Shown here piece after piece: positions 1-9,616 of a stretch of 64,000 nucleotides of DNA. Positions within the stretch are counted from its first letter, which is position 1. Each line of letters opens with the position of its first letter. Origin of the DNA: Planctomycetes bacterium syqfu (GTDB taxonomy: Bacteria > Planctomycetota > Phycisphaerae > Phycisphaerales > Phycisphaeraceae); the NCBI GenBank assembly GCA_020974905.1, contig CP087563.1, positions 2,294,001 to 2,358,000 of the forward strand, given 5' to 3'. The notes below the pieces were generated by a model that was given only the letters and a program-made list of their open reading frames with translations, was not told the origin of the DNA and did not search any database. Both the position numbers and the translations under genes were made by a program.

Positions 1-555
1 ATCACCGTCACCGTCGATGTCACCCAGCGCAATACCCGAGTGAACGGCTTTGCCGATGTGCGTGCATGGCCAGGGATCGTTGATCGGGTCCTTGGGAATT
101 TTGTACCAGCTCACATCACGGCGGTCGGACATGATGACGACTTCGTCTTCCCCATCACCGTCAATGTCGCCCATGAAAATGTCATGTACGTCCCAGATTT
201 TTTCGTCAAAGACATGCAGCTCAAAAGGCTTGTTCAGATCACGGGAGTTGCGATACCAACCACCGCCGCTGATGTAGTCCATCCAGCCGTCGCCGTCGAT
301 ATCGACACAGATGCCGCCGACTGAGCCGGGGGATTTTTCGCTGATGGTAAAGCGTTGCCATTGGCCATCATCATGTCGCTTGTAGCAGTAAAGCGGCCCG
401 ACACGCGCGCCCAGAATGTACTCCGGTTTACCGTCGTTATCCAGATCACCCACGCCGGTCTGACCATAGGAAATGTCGGTTGGCAGCGTGGTGTCGATGA
501 TGTGATTTTTAAAACGAAACTTGGACAACGGGTCCGTCAGATTCTCAGCGTTCAA
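1..555 (-). CDS. FG-GAP/VCBS repeat protein (3' part missing)
   Basis: The leftward frame runs off the left edge, giving 185 N-terminal codons. It contains repeated calcium-binding-like loops of the FG-GAP/VCBS type: GDLDNDGKPE near residue 38, DIDGDGWMD near 85, GDIDGDGEDE near 127 and GDIDGDGD at the edge. Such repeats form a beta-propeller and are common in secreted planctomycete proteins that bind or act on polysaccharide. An in-frame stop lies at 592-594. The only reasonable start after it is TTG at 553-555, which has GGAG eight bases upstream. No signal peptide is visible after this start, which is odd for the family, so either the true start is different or export is non-classical. It is the last gene of the leftward operon headed by the LacI regulator. 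The substrate is unknown. Confidence 0.75.
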   Translation of the reverse strand, partial: MNAENLTDPLSKFRFKNHIIDTTLPTDISYGQTGVGDLDNDGKPEYILGARVGPLYCYKRHDDGQWQRFTISEKSPGSVGGICVDIDGDGWMDYISGGGWYRNSRDLNKPFELHVFDEKIWDVHDIFMGDIDGDGEDEVVIMSDRRDVSWYKIPKDPINDPWPCTHIGKAVHSGIALGDIDGDGD

Positions 556-635
556 GTGTCTTGCTCCAGAAAAAAGATAAGTGTCGATGATTTACAGGAA
601 GATCAATTAGCGTAAAAAAGTCCATGTATTGCAGG

Positions 636-3437
636 CTATTCCAGGTCAGGAAACACCAGCAGTCCGGCACGCTGCACATCACGAAAGGACGAGGTGATCG
701 GCGTCCAGGCCATCCAACTCGCATCAGCCATGCGCCGGACATTGAGATTAAAAAGCAGGCGTCGCATCTCACGGGTATCAAAACCCAAGGCTTTGAGGTC
801 CAGACTCACTTCACAAAGCCATGCATCCTTTTGCTGTGATGTGGCCATGCGCATCGCCTGTTGCGTGAGCTTGTCGGCATGTGCCTGATCCAACTGTTCA
901 CTGACGGCGATGTGGCCGGTCCCGTCGGGGAAACACTGAACCAGCAAAGTCGGGCTGGGTGACATGCCGGGGTCGGCAAAGGCAAACTCCAACCCGTCAC
1001 GTCGCCCCCATGCGCCTTGATTGACCAAGGGTTGATCCGCATCCACCTGCACCTTCACAGCCAACAGCAGGTGTGTGCCATCGGTTGCGATCCAGGCTTG
1101 TGTCTGTTTGTCGGATTTATTTTTGCCCAATGCCGTGTTGCAAGTCAGTGGCTGGGCATCGGACTGATTCCATTCACCTCTTTGAATCTGCCCATCCACC
1201 ACGATACGTCCAGCCTCAACGCGCTGAGCAGGATGCTGGGGCAACTCCTCAAGCAACTTGGCTGATGATGTGAACGGCGGCAACTTGCTGACGTCCGGGC
1301 CGAATCGCCGCGATGGTGTCGCGCGATCCGGTGACGGGTACAAGCCCATTTCATCCAATGCAGGCAGTGGCGCAAAGTCGGGAACCTGTTTAAGAATCGG
1401 GCTGTCCGACTTGAATCGGAAATCCAATCCCTGCGGATCGACGAAGCCCGGATCGCCATGGATGTGAATATTGTCCTTTAAATGCAGGGTCGGGAGAATA
1501 ACCTTCTTGTTGTAGATGACGAAGTTGCCACTGTCGACACCGATATTGTTGGCATAGGTATTGCCAAAGGCACTGTGCGCGGTGACGGGGTCTTTGCTGT
1601 CCATCCACTGTCGGAGGTCGGGATATTTTTCCTTCCAGATTGGCGTGTCGATTGGAAAGCTTTCGGTGCGTTTCCAGAGGCGGCTTTGATCGCCCATCCG
1701 TGCATGCTTGCGTGCAAAGGACTCGGGACCACGGCTGGCAAGATCCATCGACTCATCGCATTGGATGAGCAGGTTGTTGGTGATCACGTTGTTCTGACCG
1801 CCGCCGATGTGAATGCCCAGTGTTGCCATGGTGACGATGTTGCCGTCGATGGTTGTGCCGGAGGTGTAGTCGTCAAGATAAATCCCGCGACATCCCGAAC
1901 CGTGGAGTTTCTTGCCCAGGCCGTGGACGAGATTGTGTCGAATCATCGTGCCGCGTTTGGCCCAGTTGCGGGCACAGGTGTAAATCGCCCCGGCATCGGA
2001 GGTGTGCAGCAGGACATCATGGATGATATTGTTTTCGATCAGGTGGTCATTGCCATCAAAGAGAATCGCAGCATGCTCCGAATCGTGAATGAGATTACGC
2101 CTGGCAATATTCCCCACACCGTTAAGTGACACGGCCGGACGATACGTAGCGATGATATTGCCAAAGTGATGGATGTAGCAGTTTTCGACAAGATGGTTGG
2201 CTGGTTGGAGTGTTTGAATGTCGCCGGCTTCGATGAAAACACCGCCTTCACCCAGGTCGAACATATCACAACCCAATACCTTGCAGTCATTGCCTTCGAG
2301 GATGCGCATCGCCCATGAGCCGGTCTGTCGAATGACACAAGCGCTAAAGACCACGCGATCAGAGCGACGCAAACCAATGGCATGCATGCGCGTGGCCTTG
2401 AAACCCAAGTGTTCAAAGCGGATGTCCTGGGTGTCTTCGAGATTCAACAGTTGGTCGGTGACGGCCAATTGCAAAGGCTGCTTTTGAATGTCGAACTTGG
2501 GCCAGACATAAAGCAGTCGACGACGGCGGTCAATCGCCCATTCACCCGGCTCATCGAGTTCACTGATGGCATTGATCGCGCGGAACGGTTGATCGGCCTG
2601 GTACCCGTAGAGATAGGTATCCGGATCATGCAGTGCCAACGTGCCGGCGTCGGTGTCGATGCTTTTGACGGGCATGGTCTGATCCGCCCAGGGCCAATAC
2701 CATTTGCCATACATCCACAGGTCCGGCTCGGTTGACCATTGGTTGAGCTTGCTGTTGTCAAAATGGAAGATGCCCGAACGCTTGAGTTTGAATCGTCCTG
2801 ATGAGGATGACACTTCCGGGCCGGTAAATTCACCGGTCTTTGCGTAACTGTCATTGGGCCAGCGTGAGACCGTAAGTGTCTGGCCGGCTTGTGAGAGCAC
2901 CAATGGGAACTGGCGTTTGCCTTTGAACCCCGCACCACCGGAAGCAAAACCAGGCAGTTCGTCCGGGCCGATGTGTTTGAGATCAAAACAGAGTACGTGC
3001 TTGCGTGCTGCATCTGTAAGCAGTGCTTTGGCGATGTCATTGTGTTCGATGGGTTGCGTCAGTTGGACATCCCCGCGCAGGACGGTATTGCCATCAGCAG
3101 CCCCGCGATAGATCACCGGGTGCGCTGAGGTGCCCGAATCATTCTGCCCGAAGGACAAGGTTTGGGAGATGAAATAATCACCAGCCGCCAACTCGACGAT
3201 GACACCTTCAGTTGGCAGGGATTGCTTATCCTTGCGTTTGCGAATCTCATCGCGCGCCCGGGCCAATGTCGCAAACGGTCCATGCCCATTGTTTGCCGTG
3301 GCAGTTGTGCCATCGGCTTTGTCATTGCCATTGGGGGAGACGTAGAACGTCAACGGTTGGGCATGAAGTCCTGCCGCAGTGGTGGCGAGCACACATAGAA
3401 GTAATGTAATGATACGTGTCTTGAGGTTGATATACAT
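636..3437 (-). CDS. Secreted right-handed beta-helix protein with C-terminal CBM9-like domain
   Basis: The 933-residue product has a signal peptide (about residues 1-26, ending LHA). A pectate-lyase-like parallel beta-helix follows, opening with FYVSPNGNDKADG and carrying many N-rich coils such as NLIHDSEHAAILFDGND and NNIIHDV between about residues 300 and 600. From about residue 735 a CBM9/DOMON-like beta-sandwich begins (VVDGQIQRGEWNQSDAQ) and ends with RRMADASWMAW. The beta-helix fold is typical of enzymes or binding proteins acting on pectin, alginate or sulfated glycans, but no family-specific catalytic triad could be assigned. The start is ATG at 3437 with GGAAAG upstream. It lies 59 bases after the SGNH hydrolase gene in the same direction, so the two are probably co-transcribed and exported together. 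Confidence 0.85.
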   Translation of the reverse strand: MYINLKTRIITLLLCVLATTAAGLHAQPLTFYVSPNGNDKADGTTATANNGHGPFATLARARDEIRKRKDKQSLPTEGVIVELAAGDYFISQTLSFGQNDSGTSAHPVIYRGAADGNTVLRGDVQLTQPIEHNDIAKALLTDAARKHVLCFDLKHIGPDELPGFASGGAGFKGKRQFPLVLSQAGQTLTVSRWPNDSYAKTGEFTGPEVSSSSGRFKLKRSGIFHFDNSKLNQWSTEPDLWMYGKWYWPWADQTMPVKSIDTDAGTLALHDPDTYLYGYQADQPFRAINAISELDEPGEWAIDRRRRLLYVWPKFDIQKQPLQLAVTDQLLNLEDTQDIRFEHLGFKATRMHAIGLRRSDRVVFSACVIRQTGSWAMRILEGNDCKVLGCDMFDLGEGGVFIEAGDIQTLQPANHLVENCYIHHFGNIIATYRPAVSLNGVGNIARRNLIHDSEHAAILFDGNDHLIENNIIHDVLLHTSDAGAIYTCARNWAKRGTMIRHNLVHGLGKKLHGSGCRGIYLDDYTSGTTIDGNIVTMATLGIHIGGGQNNVITNNLLIQCDESMDLASRGPESFARKHARMGDQSRLWKRTESFPIDTPIWKEKYPDLRQWMDSKDPVTAHSAFGNTYANNIGVDSGNFVIYNKKVILPTLHLKDNIHIHGDPGFVDPQGLDFRFKSDSPILKQVPDFAPLPALDEMGLYPSPDRATPSRRFGPDVSKLPPFTSSAKLLEELPQHPAQRVEAGRIVVDGQIQRGEWNQSDAQPLTCNTALGKNKSDKQTQAWIATDGTHLLLAVKVQVDADQPLVNQGAWGRRDGLEFAFADPGMSPSPTLLVQCFPDGTGHIAVSEQLDQAHADKLTQQAMRMATSQQKDAWLCEVSLDLKALGFDTREMRRLLFNLNVRRMADASWMAWTPITSSFRDVQRAGLLVFPDLE

Positions 3438-3496
3438 GGATAAGGTCTTTCCGTGCCCGGTTGCGGACAGTGTTTTGAGGATTTGTCAGAACGTGT

Positions 3497-4843
3497 TTAT
3501 TTCCCGTCGGCATCAACCAATTCACCGACAATCAGCAGTGAACCGGGATACCAGTTGTTGGGTTTAAAGGCGTCGGGATTCTTGGAAAAAGCATTACGCC
3601 GGTCTTTGCGAAGCAGTGCCTGTTTATCGATGTCATCTGCCAGCGCGGTGATCTGCACGGTGTGCACTTGATTCTGGTCGGCATGGCCATCGTCATCCAG
3701 GATGGCAAACTTGCTCAGACGGTGATAGCTGCAATAGCTGTCATAACGCTCGACGGTTTGGGGGCGACCGTCAAGTGTCAGGCGGACATTGTTGGTCGAT
3801 GGGCCGATGACGTCGTAGATCATGGCCTTGGAACCGCGGAAGTTGAATTGGAGTGTGGCCCCGGGTTGGGCTTGATAGAGATCCGGCAGATTGTCGGTAA
3901 ACTTCGATGCCAGTTTGTCGGACCTGGGATCAAGCAGTGTGACCGGGCCGGTGAACATGTCCTTTGTCAATGGGATGAGCTTGGCGTTTTGCCAGTTGTC
4001 AGGATCAAGTGGTTTAGTCAGGGCATGCGATCCGACTTGACCGGCAGCTTGAATCGCGGGCATGGATCGGACGATGGCCCGCAGATACAACTGATGCCCG
4101 GTGTCCAGATAAGGATGCACACCATCACCGGCAAAAGGAATGACACCTTGGGCATTGGTCGGCAGATCACCTTCAAGATTCAACTGCTCAGCAGAGTTGG
4201 CCATGGCCTTGCGGTTGGATTTCATGACCATTTTGCCGGACTTGACCAGCGCGATGATGTCTTGGCTCATGTGAATCGACGGGATGTTGTAATGATCAGC
4301 CACCGCTTCCATGACTGATGCCGAGCGCGTCATCTTGCCTTGATTCAAATCATCCAGGTGTCGATGCGTCAGCGTGTAGACAAACACGATGTCACAAGCC
4401 GGCAGGCGACTCCATGTCTGGCGGACAATCCCTTCCATTGCGCGGATGATCCGCTGCGGGGAAGCCCGTGTATCGTTGACAGCAAATTCCACAAAGAGTA
4501 AATCCGGCTCGTGATCCAACACGTCCCGTTTGAGTCGAAAGACACCCAGGTCCGAGCCGGTGCCTCCGACGCCAGCATTGATTGCACGGAATTGAACATC
4601 AGGATATTGCTGCTCAAACCACAATGTCGTGAGCACGCGATACCCCTTCATTTGCGTAATGCTGCCCCCCATATAAGCGATGGTGACCGGCTGGGCATTC
4701 TGGAGTTTATTGAAAAAGTTGGGCAATCCGCCGCGTGGCGAACACGTGACCAGATCGCGTAATGGATAATCCGCCCAGGTCTGGCCTGGAACAAGCAGCC
4801 CAACGAGCATGACAAACAGGAACATCTTTATAGAGCGTCTCAC
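3497..4843 (-). CDS. Secreted SGNH/GDSL-type carbohydrate esterase
   Basis: A 448-residue protein with a signal peptide near its N terminus (MFLFVMLVGLLVPGQTWA). The SGNH blocks are visible: GGSIT near residue 59 with the nucleophile Ser61, GVGGTGSD near 105 (block II Gly), EFAVND near 135 (block III Asn) and DGVHPY near 265 (Asp and His of the triad). This matches esterases that remove acetyl or other acyl groups from plant or algal polysaccharide. The frame is open further upstream to 4927, but GTG at 4843 has AAAGG eight bases before it and puts the signal peptide close to the N terminus. It sits between the LacI regulator and the beta-helix gene, which suggests the product deacylates the polymer that the beta-helix protein acts on. 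Confidence 0.8.
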   Translation of the reverse strand: MRRSIKMFLFVMLVGLLVPGQTWADYPLRDLVTCSPRGGLPNFFNKLQNAQPVTIAYMGGSITQMKGYRVLTTLWFEQQYPDVQFRAINAGVGGTGSDLGVFRLKRDVLDHEPDLLFVEFAVNDTRASPQRIIRAMEGIVRQTWSRLPACDIVFVYTLTHRHLDDLNQGKMTRSASVMEAVADHYNIPSIHMSQDIIALVKSGKMVMKSNRKAMANSAEQLNLEGDLPTNAQGVIPFAGDGVHPYLDTGHQLYLRAIVRSMPAIQAAGQVGSHALTKPLDPDNWQNAKLIPLTKDMFTGPVTLLDPRSDKLASKFTDNLPDLYQAQPGATLQFNFRGSKAMIYDVIGPSTNNVRLTLDGRPQTVERYDSYCSYHRLSKFAILDDDGHADQNQVHTVQITALADDIDKQALLRKDRRNAFSKNPDAFKPNNWYPGSLLIVGELVDADGK

Positions 4844-4978
4844 ACCAATCACCTTTATTTCATTTGGCAGCACAACCATCCGTCGTGCCGAACAGGCAAA
4901 GCAACAGCGCAAACACAAGGTGGACACCCAGTGCCGTTAACATGCATGATGCTTTGCGTGACGTATTGCTTATGAACC

Positions 4979-5007
4979 GTCCTGAAACCGACGAATGGGT
5001 TCAGGAC
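4979..5007 (-). terminator. Hairpin at the end of the LacI gene
   Basis: GTCCTGA at 4979-4985 pairs with TCAGGAC at 5001-5007, and ACC/GGT extends the stem past one bulged A. The hairpin includes the stop codon of the LacI gene (5001-5003). No T-run follows on the minus strand, so it may be an attenuator or RNA-stability element and not a strong terminator. Confidence 0.35.
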
Positions 5008-6077
5008 ATACTTTGCACATTCGTTTCAAATTTCCTTGACGGCAGAACCATCTTCGGTTCGATCACCGTGGTCACTTTCGGCTCCCCGCGATGATCAATG
5101 CGCCACATCAACTGTTCAGCGGACTTGATGCCGATGGCATGCGCCTGGATATCCACAACCGCAGGCGATGGGTACAAACTCCCGATGATGCTGCGTTCGT
5201 TGTTGCAGGAAACAATATCCATATCCACGCCTGGCCGGATGCCGCGCATCAACAGATGCTGGTAGACCGCCGAGACGATGGTGTCCGAATCGACCATCAA
5301 ACCCGTCGGCCGGTCAGGTAGCGCCAAAAGCCGATCAATCAGGCGTTCCATTAAATCATGTCGAATCACCTGTGCTTCGTGGGTGATGTGCACCAGGTCA
5401 TTGTCGGTAATCAAGTCGACCTGCCTGCCGTGACTGGCCATAAATTTGGCAAACAACTCACTGCGTGTGGTAAACGAATCCGGATGCTTGCGCTGCCGCC
5501 CAAGATAGGCACAGTGCCGATGCCCCTGGTCAACCAGATACTGTCCAGCCAGTCGGACGACCGCCTGGTGATCGACAAGAACCTGATCAAACCAACGGGA
5601 CTGCGGTATGGAGACGCCGAGCACTTTCACGCAGGGATATTTCCAGACCACCTTGAGCACGCTTTCATCCGGCAGGTCCATGACCCCCATGAGAATGATG
5701 CCGTCAAAACCGTACTTGTTGACGGTGCTCAGAAAATTCTGTGATTCGTTGACACTCAGATGCACAAGCATCAAGCCGTTTTCCCCCAGCGACTCTTCGA
5801 TGCCAGCCAGCACATCGCTGTAAATCGAGTTGGCCAATAAGGAACGCTGGTTCTTGAGCATGCACAGGGCAATGCGATTGGTCCGCCGGGTTCGCCCACT
5901 GGGTAGCACGCGTCCAGCCGGACGCCTGGCGTTGTATCCCAGATCATCAATCGCCTGCCGGACCCGGCGAACGGTTTCGACGGAGACACTGGGCTTCTCA
6001 TTGATGACCATCGACACTGTCGAAAGGGAAACGCCGGCCTTCTCAGCAACATGGCGGATCAATACGTTTTTTGCCAT
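5001..6077 (-). CDS. LacI-family transcriptional regulator
   Basis: A 358-residue repressor of normal LacI length. The N-terminal helix-turn-helix (VAEKAGVSLSTVSMVIN, about residues 10-26) and the hinge helix region (RRVRQAIDDLGY, about 37-48) are intact. A periplasmic-binding-protein-like sensor fills residues 65-345 (for example DGIILMGVMD and GQYLVDQGHRHCAYLG). Start is ATG at 6077. It is divergent from the ABC transporter operon across a 213-base A+T-rich gap and is first in line with the esterase and beta-helix genes, so it probably controls both directions in response to an imported sugar. The effector is unknown. Confidence 0.9.
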   Translation of the reverse strand: MAKNVLIRHVAEKAGVSLSTVSMVINEKPSVSVETVRRVRQAIDDLGYNARRPAGRVLPSGRTRRTNRIALCMLKNQRSLLANSIYSDVLAGIEESLGENGLMLVHLSVNESQNFLSTVNKYGFDGIILMGVMDLPDESVLKVVWKYPCVKVLGVSIPQSRWFDQVLVDHQAVVRLAGQYLVDQGHRHCAYLGRQRKHPDSFTTRSELFAKFMASHGRQVDLITDNDLVHITHEAQVIRHDLMERLIDRLLALPDRPTGLMVDSDTIVSAVYQHLLMRGIRPGVDMDIVSCNNERSIIGSLYPSPAVVDIQAHAIGIKSAEQLMWRIDHRGEPKVTTVIEPKMVLPSRKFETNVQSMS

Positions 6078-6220
6078 CTCCGGTCACTTTCATACAAAAC
6101 TTTTTTGAAGCCCTGGTTGCGATGCAAAATTATACGCCGCGGTTACAAAGCAAGTCAATTAACCAGAAATTAAAATCGAAATTTTTTCATAAACAATGAA
6201 ATAAAAGAATATACAAATAC

Positions 6221-6248
6221 TTGCAATATTAAATTATCGTCCTATTAT
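6221..6248 (+). promoter_or_regulatory. Putative sigma-70 promoter of the ABC transporter operon
   Basis: TTGCAA at 6221-6226 and TATTAT at 6243-6248 are separated by 16 bases, in an A+T-rich stretch 43 bases before the first transporter gene. No clear LacI-type palindrome was recognised in the divergent gap. Confidence 0.4.
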
Positions 6249-6290
6249 TCCCCAGACCCGCAAATATGGACCCGCTCTGAGTACCTGAAA

Positions 6291-7469
6291 ATGAACGTTT
6301 TGGCCCCCGTAAAAAACCAGGAAAACCAGTCGTCAATGCCTGACGACAAAGGGATTAAGTCACGAGCCGGACAGTTGAGCCAGTGGCAGTTGACCTGCCT
6401 TCGCTTCACGTCCCATCGCCTGGCGGTGGTGTGCCTGTACGTGCTGGCGGTGATGTACGGGCTGGCGGTTTTCGCAGAATTTTTTGCGCCGATGGGGGCC
6501 AATCAAAAAATTCTTTCCACCGCCTACGCCCCGCCTCAACCCATTTACTGGACACCATCGCATGGCCTGCACACCACGCTGCTGCATCGTCAGCTTGATC
6601 CGCAGACGCTGGCGCGCACCTATAGCGTCGCCCCGAACGCCACGGTGCCACTGGGCTTTTTGGTCAAGGGACATCCCTATCGACTCTGGGGGTTGATCCC
6701 GATGCAGCGACACTTTTTTGGTGTCGATCAGGCGGCATTTGACGCGCAATATCCTGATGCCAAAGCCAAGCCCACCTTTTTCCTGCTGGGTTCGGACAAG
6801 TATGGCCAGGATATTCTCAGTCGCATTCTCTATGGTGCTCGCGTTTCACTGTCGGTGGGGCTGGTGGCAATCGTCATGACATTTATCCTGGGTGTGACCA
6901 TCGGAGGCATCTCCGGGTACATGGGTGGCTGGGTGGACACGATGGTGCAGCGCATCATTGAGATGATCAACGGCTTTCCGAAGTTACCGTTGTGGCTGGC
7001 GGCCGGTGCGGCGTTACCCAATGACTGGTCACCGTTGAAGGTGTACTTTGCCATTACGTTGGTATTGAGCCTGTTGGGATGGACGGGCTTGGCGCGCGTG
7101 GTGCGTGGCAAGTTCCTGTCTCTTCGCGAGGAAGACTACGTGGTGGCAGCCAATCTCATGGGCGCCAGTCACGGGCGAATCATTTTCCGACACCTGCTGC
7201 CGGGCTTTACCAGCCACATCATTATTTCGCTGACGATGAGCGTGCCGGGCATGATCCTGGGTGAGACGACATTGAGTTTTCTGGGGCTTGGTCTGCGTCC
7301 GCCATTGGTGAGTTGGGGCGTGATGCTTCAGGACTGTCTGAGCATGGAGGTGGTGGCCAATTACCCGTGGCTGATGCTGCCTGCGGTGTTCATCGTGTTG
7401 ATCGTATTGAGTTTTAATTTTGCAGGTGATGGCCTGCGCGATGCAGCGGACCCTTACAGTTCACGCTGA
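6291..7469 (+). CDS. Peptide/oligosaccharide ABC transporter permease, DppC/OppC type
   Basis: A 392-residue inner-membrane permease. It has one transmembrane segment near residues 45-65, a large extracytoplasmic loop of about 100 residues, then GSDKYGQDILSRI near 165 leading into the five-helix permease core. The cytoplasmic coupling (EAA-type) loop is seen at about 278-300 (VVAANLMGASHGRIIFRHLLP). The last helices contain GETTLSFLGLGLRPP, a hallmark of OppC/DppC. It pairs with the permease half of the fusion gene at 9617-12946. Start ATG 6291 is the first in frame, with only a weak ribosome-binding site. It is the first gene of a four-gene importer operon. Confidence 0.9.
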   Translation: MNVLAPVKNQENQSSMPDDKGIKSRAGQLSQWQLTCLRFTSHRLAVVCLYVLAVMYGLAVFAEFFAPMGANQKILSTAYAPPQPIYWTPSHGLHTTLLHRQLDPQTLARTYSVAPNATVPLGFLVKGHPYRLWGLIPMQRHFFGVDQAAFDAQYPDAKAKPTFFLLGSDKYGQDILSRILYGARVSLSVGLVAIVMTFILGVTIGGISGYMGGWVDTMVQRIIEMINGFPKLPLWLAAGAALPNDWSPLKVYFAITLVLSLLGWTGLARVVRGKFLSLREEDYVVAANLMGASHGRIIFRHLLPGFTSHIIISLTMSVPGMILGETTLSFLGLGLRPPLVSWGVMLQDCLSMEVVANYPWLMLPAVFIVLIVLSFNFAGDGLRDAADPYSSR

Positions 7470-7485
7470 TCGGATTGAGGAAGCT

Positions 7486-8550
7486 ATGGCAACGTTAACC
7501 CATATGCCTGAATTGATCGAGCCCAGTGATACCGAGCATGATCCGGTGCTGGAAGTCCACGATCTGCATGTGCATTTTAAGACACACGAAGGCTTGATCC
7601 GCGCGGTCAACGGCGTGAGCTTTGATGTGCCACGCGGCAGTATCGTGGGGATTGTCGGTGAATCGGGCTGTGGCAAGAGTGTCACCGCCTACTCCATTCT
7701 GAGACTGATCCAGAAGCCGGGCCTGATCGCAGGCGGGCAGATGCACTTTCACCCGCTGCATCAACCGAGTTTTGATATCTGCCAATTGGCCGAAAAATCC
7801 CGCGAATTGTTTGACATGCGCGGTGGATTGGCAAGCATGATTTTTCAGGAACCCATGACCGCACTCTCACCGGTGCATACCGTGGGCAACCAGATTGTTG
7901 AAGCCATCCGCCTGCACAAGTCGGTCACCAAAAAGCAGGCCAGACAAATGGCGATCGACATGCTTGCCAAGGTCGGCATTCCCGGTCCCGAGCGTCGCAT
8001 CGACCAGTACACCTTCGAACTCTCCGGCGGGATGCGCTGCCGCGTGATGATTGCCATGGCTTTGGTCTGTCAGCCGCAACTGCTCATTGCTGATGAACCG
8101 ACCACCGCACTGGATGTCACCATCCAGGCACAGATCATGCGCTTGATCAAGCAACTCCAGGAAGAGATGAAAACCAGCACCATTCTCATCACCCATGATC
8201 TTGGCGTGGTCGGGCAGATGTGCGATCACGTGGTGGTGATGTACATGGGACGCGTGGTGGAGACCGGGCCGGTGCGACGGGTCATTCATCATCCGCGTCA
8301 TCCCTACACACAAGGCTTGCTCGCATCATTACCCAGCCTGGCAGTCGAACACGAGAAGCTGCCATCCATCACCGGCAGTGTCCCGAGCTTAACGAACCTG
8401 CCATCAGGCTGTGCGTTTCACCCGCGATGCCCACATGCCCAGGCCGGGTTGTGTGATGTGAACGGACCACCGGAACTTGAATCACTGAATTCACAACAGG
8501 CCGCAGCCTGTCTGCGCGTACACGAGATAGAAGATGATCAGGCACAATAA
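7486..8550 (+). CDS. ABC transporter ATPase, DppD/OppD type
   Basis: A 354-residue ATPase. Walker A is GESGCGKS at about 58-65, the signature LSGGM at about 179-183, and Walker B LLIADEPT near 200-207, followed by the conserved ITHDLGVV. The C-terminal oligopeptide-transporter extension is present (PSGCAFHPRCPHAQAGLC), containing the cysteines typical of OppD/DppD. ATG at 7486 is chosen because GAGGA lies just upstream and it follows the permease stop by 16 bases. It forms the nucleotide-binding pair with the next gene and energises uptake. Confidence 0.92.
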   Translation: MATLTHMPELIEPSDTEHDPVLEVHDLHVHFKTHEGLIRAVNGVSFDVPRGSIVGIVGESGCGKSVTAYSILRLIQKPGLIAGGQMHFHPLHQPSFDICQLAEKSRELFDMRGGLASMIFQEPMTALSPVHTVGNQIVEAIRLHKSVTKKQARQMAIDMLAKVGIPGPERRIDQYTFELSGGMRCRVMIAMALVCQPQLLIADEPTTALDVTIQAQIMRLIKQLQEEMKTSTILITHDLGVVGQMCDHVVVMYMGRVVETGPVRRVIHHPRHPYTQGLLASLPSLAVEHEKLPSITGSVPSLTNLPSGCAFHPRCPHAQAGLCDVNGPPELESLNSQQAAACLRVHEIEDDQAQ

Positions 8551-9580
8551 ACAACCTATTTTATCCGTCAAAGACCTGTGCGTGTTCTTCCCGATCATGT
8601 CGCAGGGTTTGATCAAGCGTCGCATCGGCAGCATCAAGGCTGTCAATCATGTGAGCTTTGATCTGCACCACGGCCAGACACTGGGCCTCGTCGGTGAGTC
8701 GGGCTGTGGCAAAACCACCACGGGGCGTGCCATCCTCCGCGCACTGTCACCTGACAGCGGCAAGGTTCACTTCCAAACCGACCAAGGCTACGTCGATCTG
8801 GCCAAACTGGATCACAAGGCACTCATCCCCCTGCGCACACAGATGCAAATGATCTTTCAAGATCCCTTTGCATCCTTAAACCCACGCATGACTGTCGGCT
8901 CACTGGTCCGTGAACCGCTGGATATTCACGGTGTCGGCACGATGAAGCAACGTAACGACATGGTCAAGCAAATGCTCGATCGCGTGGGCATTCGGCCGGA
9001 GTATCGCACGCGTTATCCGCATGCCTTTTCCGGCGGGCAGCGTCAACGCATCGTCATCGCACGTGCGTTGATCCTTGAACCGTCCCTGATCGTTGCTGAC
9101 GAAGCGGTCTCGGCGTTGGATGTCTCCGTGCAGGCCCAGGTGATCAACCTTCTGGCTGAACTCAAGGACGAGATGAACCTGACGATGATCTTCATCGCCC
9201 ATGATTTAAGCGTGGTTCGGCATATCTGTGACGAGGTGGCGGTGATGTATGCCGGGCGCATTGTCGAACAGGCTCCGACAGCAGAGCTCTTTGCCGACCC
9301 GCATCATCCCTATACGCAGACCCTGCTCAGCGCGGTGCCCAATCCCGATCCGGATGTTCCGATGAATCTGGGGGTGTCCGGTGAAGTGGCGGACGTGGGC
9401 AATCTGCCGACGGGCTGTGCGTTTAACCCGCGTTGTGAGCAGTGTGAATCAATCTGCAAAGAACAGGTGCCACGTTATCGCAGCACCGACGGACGTCGCG
9501 TGATTGCCTGTCATATTCAGCCGGAGATGGATGAAGAATTACTTAATGTCACCGTGTCTGCGATGCAACCCAAGTGTTGA
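8534..9580 (+). CDS. ABC transporter ATPase, DppF/OppF type
   Basis: A 348-residue ATPase whose start overlaps the end of the OppD-type gene by 17 bases, implying translational coupling. Walker A GESGCGKT lies at about 54-61, the signature FSGGQRQR near 165, Walker [13 protein letters not shown] near 185, then IAHDLSVV. The C terminus again has the oligopeptide-family cysteine segment ([17 protein letters not shown]). With its partner it makes the ATPase dimer of a family-5 importer. Confidence 0.92.
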   Translation: MIRHNKQPILSVKDLCVFFPIMSQGLIKRRIGSIKAVNHVSFDLHHGQTLGLVGESGCGKTTTGRAILRALSPDSGKVHFQTDQGYVDLAKLDHKALIPLRTQMQMIFQDPFASLNPRMTVGSLVREPLDIHGVGTMKQRNDMVKQMLDRVGIRPEYRTRYPHAFSGGQRQRIVIARALILEPSLIVADEAVSALDVSVQAQVINLLAELKDEMNLTMIFIAHDLSVVRHICDEVAVMYAGRIVEQAPTAELFADPHHPYTQTLLSAVPNPDPDVPMNLGVSGEVADVGNLPTGCAFNPRCEQCESICKEQVPRYRSTDGRRVIACHIQPEMDEELLNVTVSAMQPKC

Positions 9581-9616
9581 AGTTCAGGCCATGAAAAACA
9601 TGACCGTGAGTGAAAG

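Noticed and set aside
1482-2129. 215-codon open frame on the plus strand
   Set aside because: It lies wholly antisense to the beta-helix gene at 636-3437, whose signal peptide and repeats are clear, and its translation shows no known pattern.
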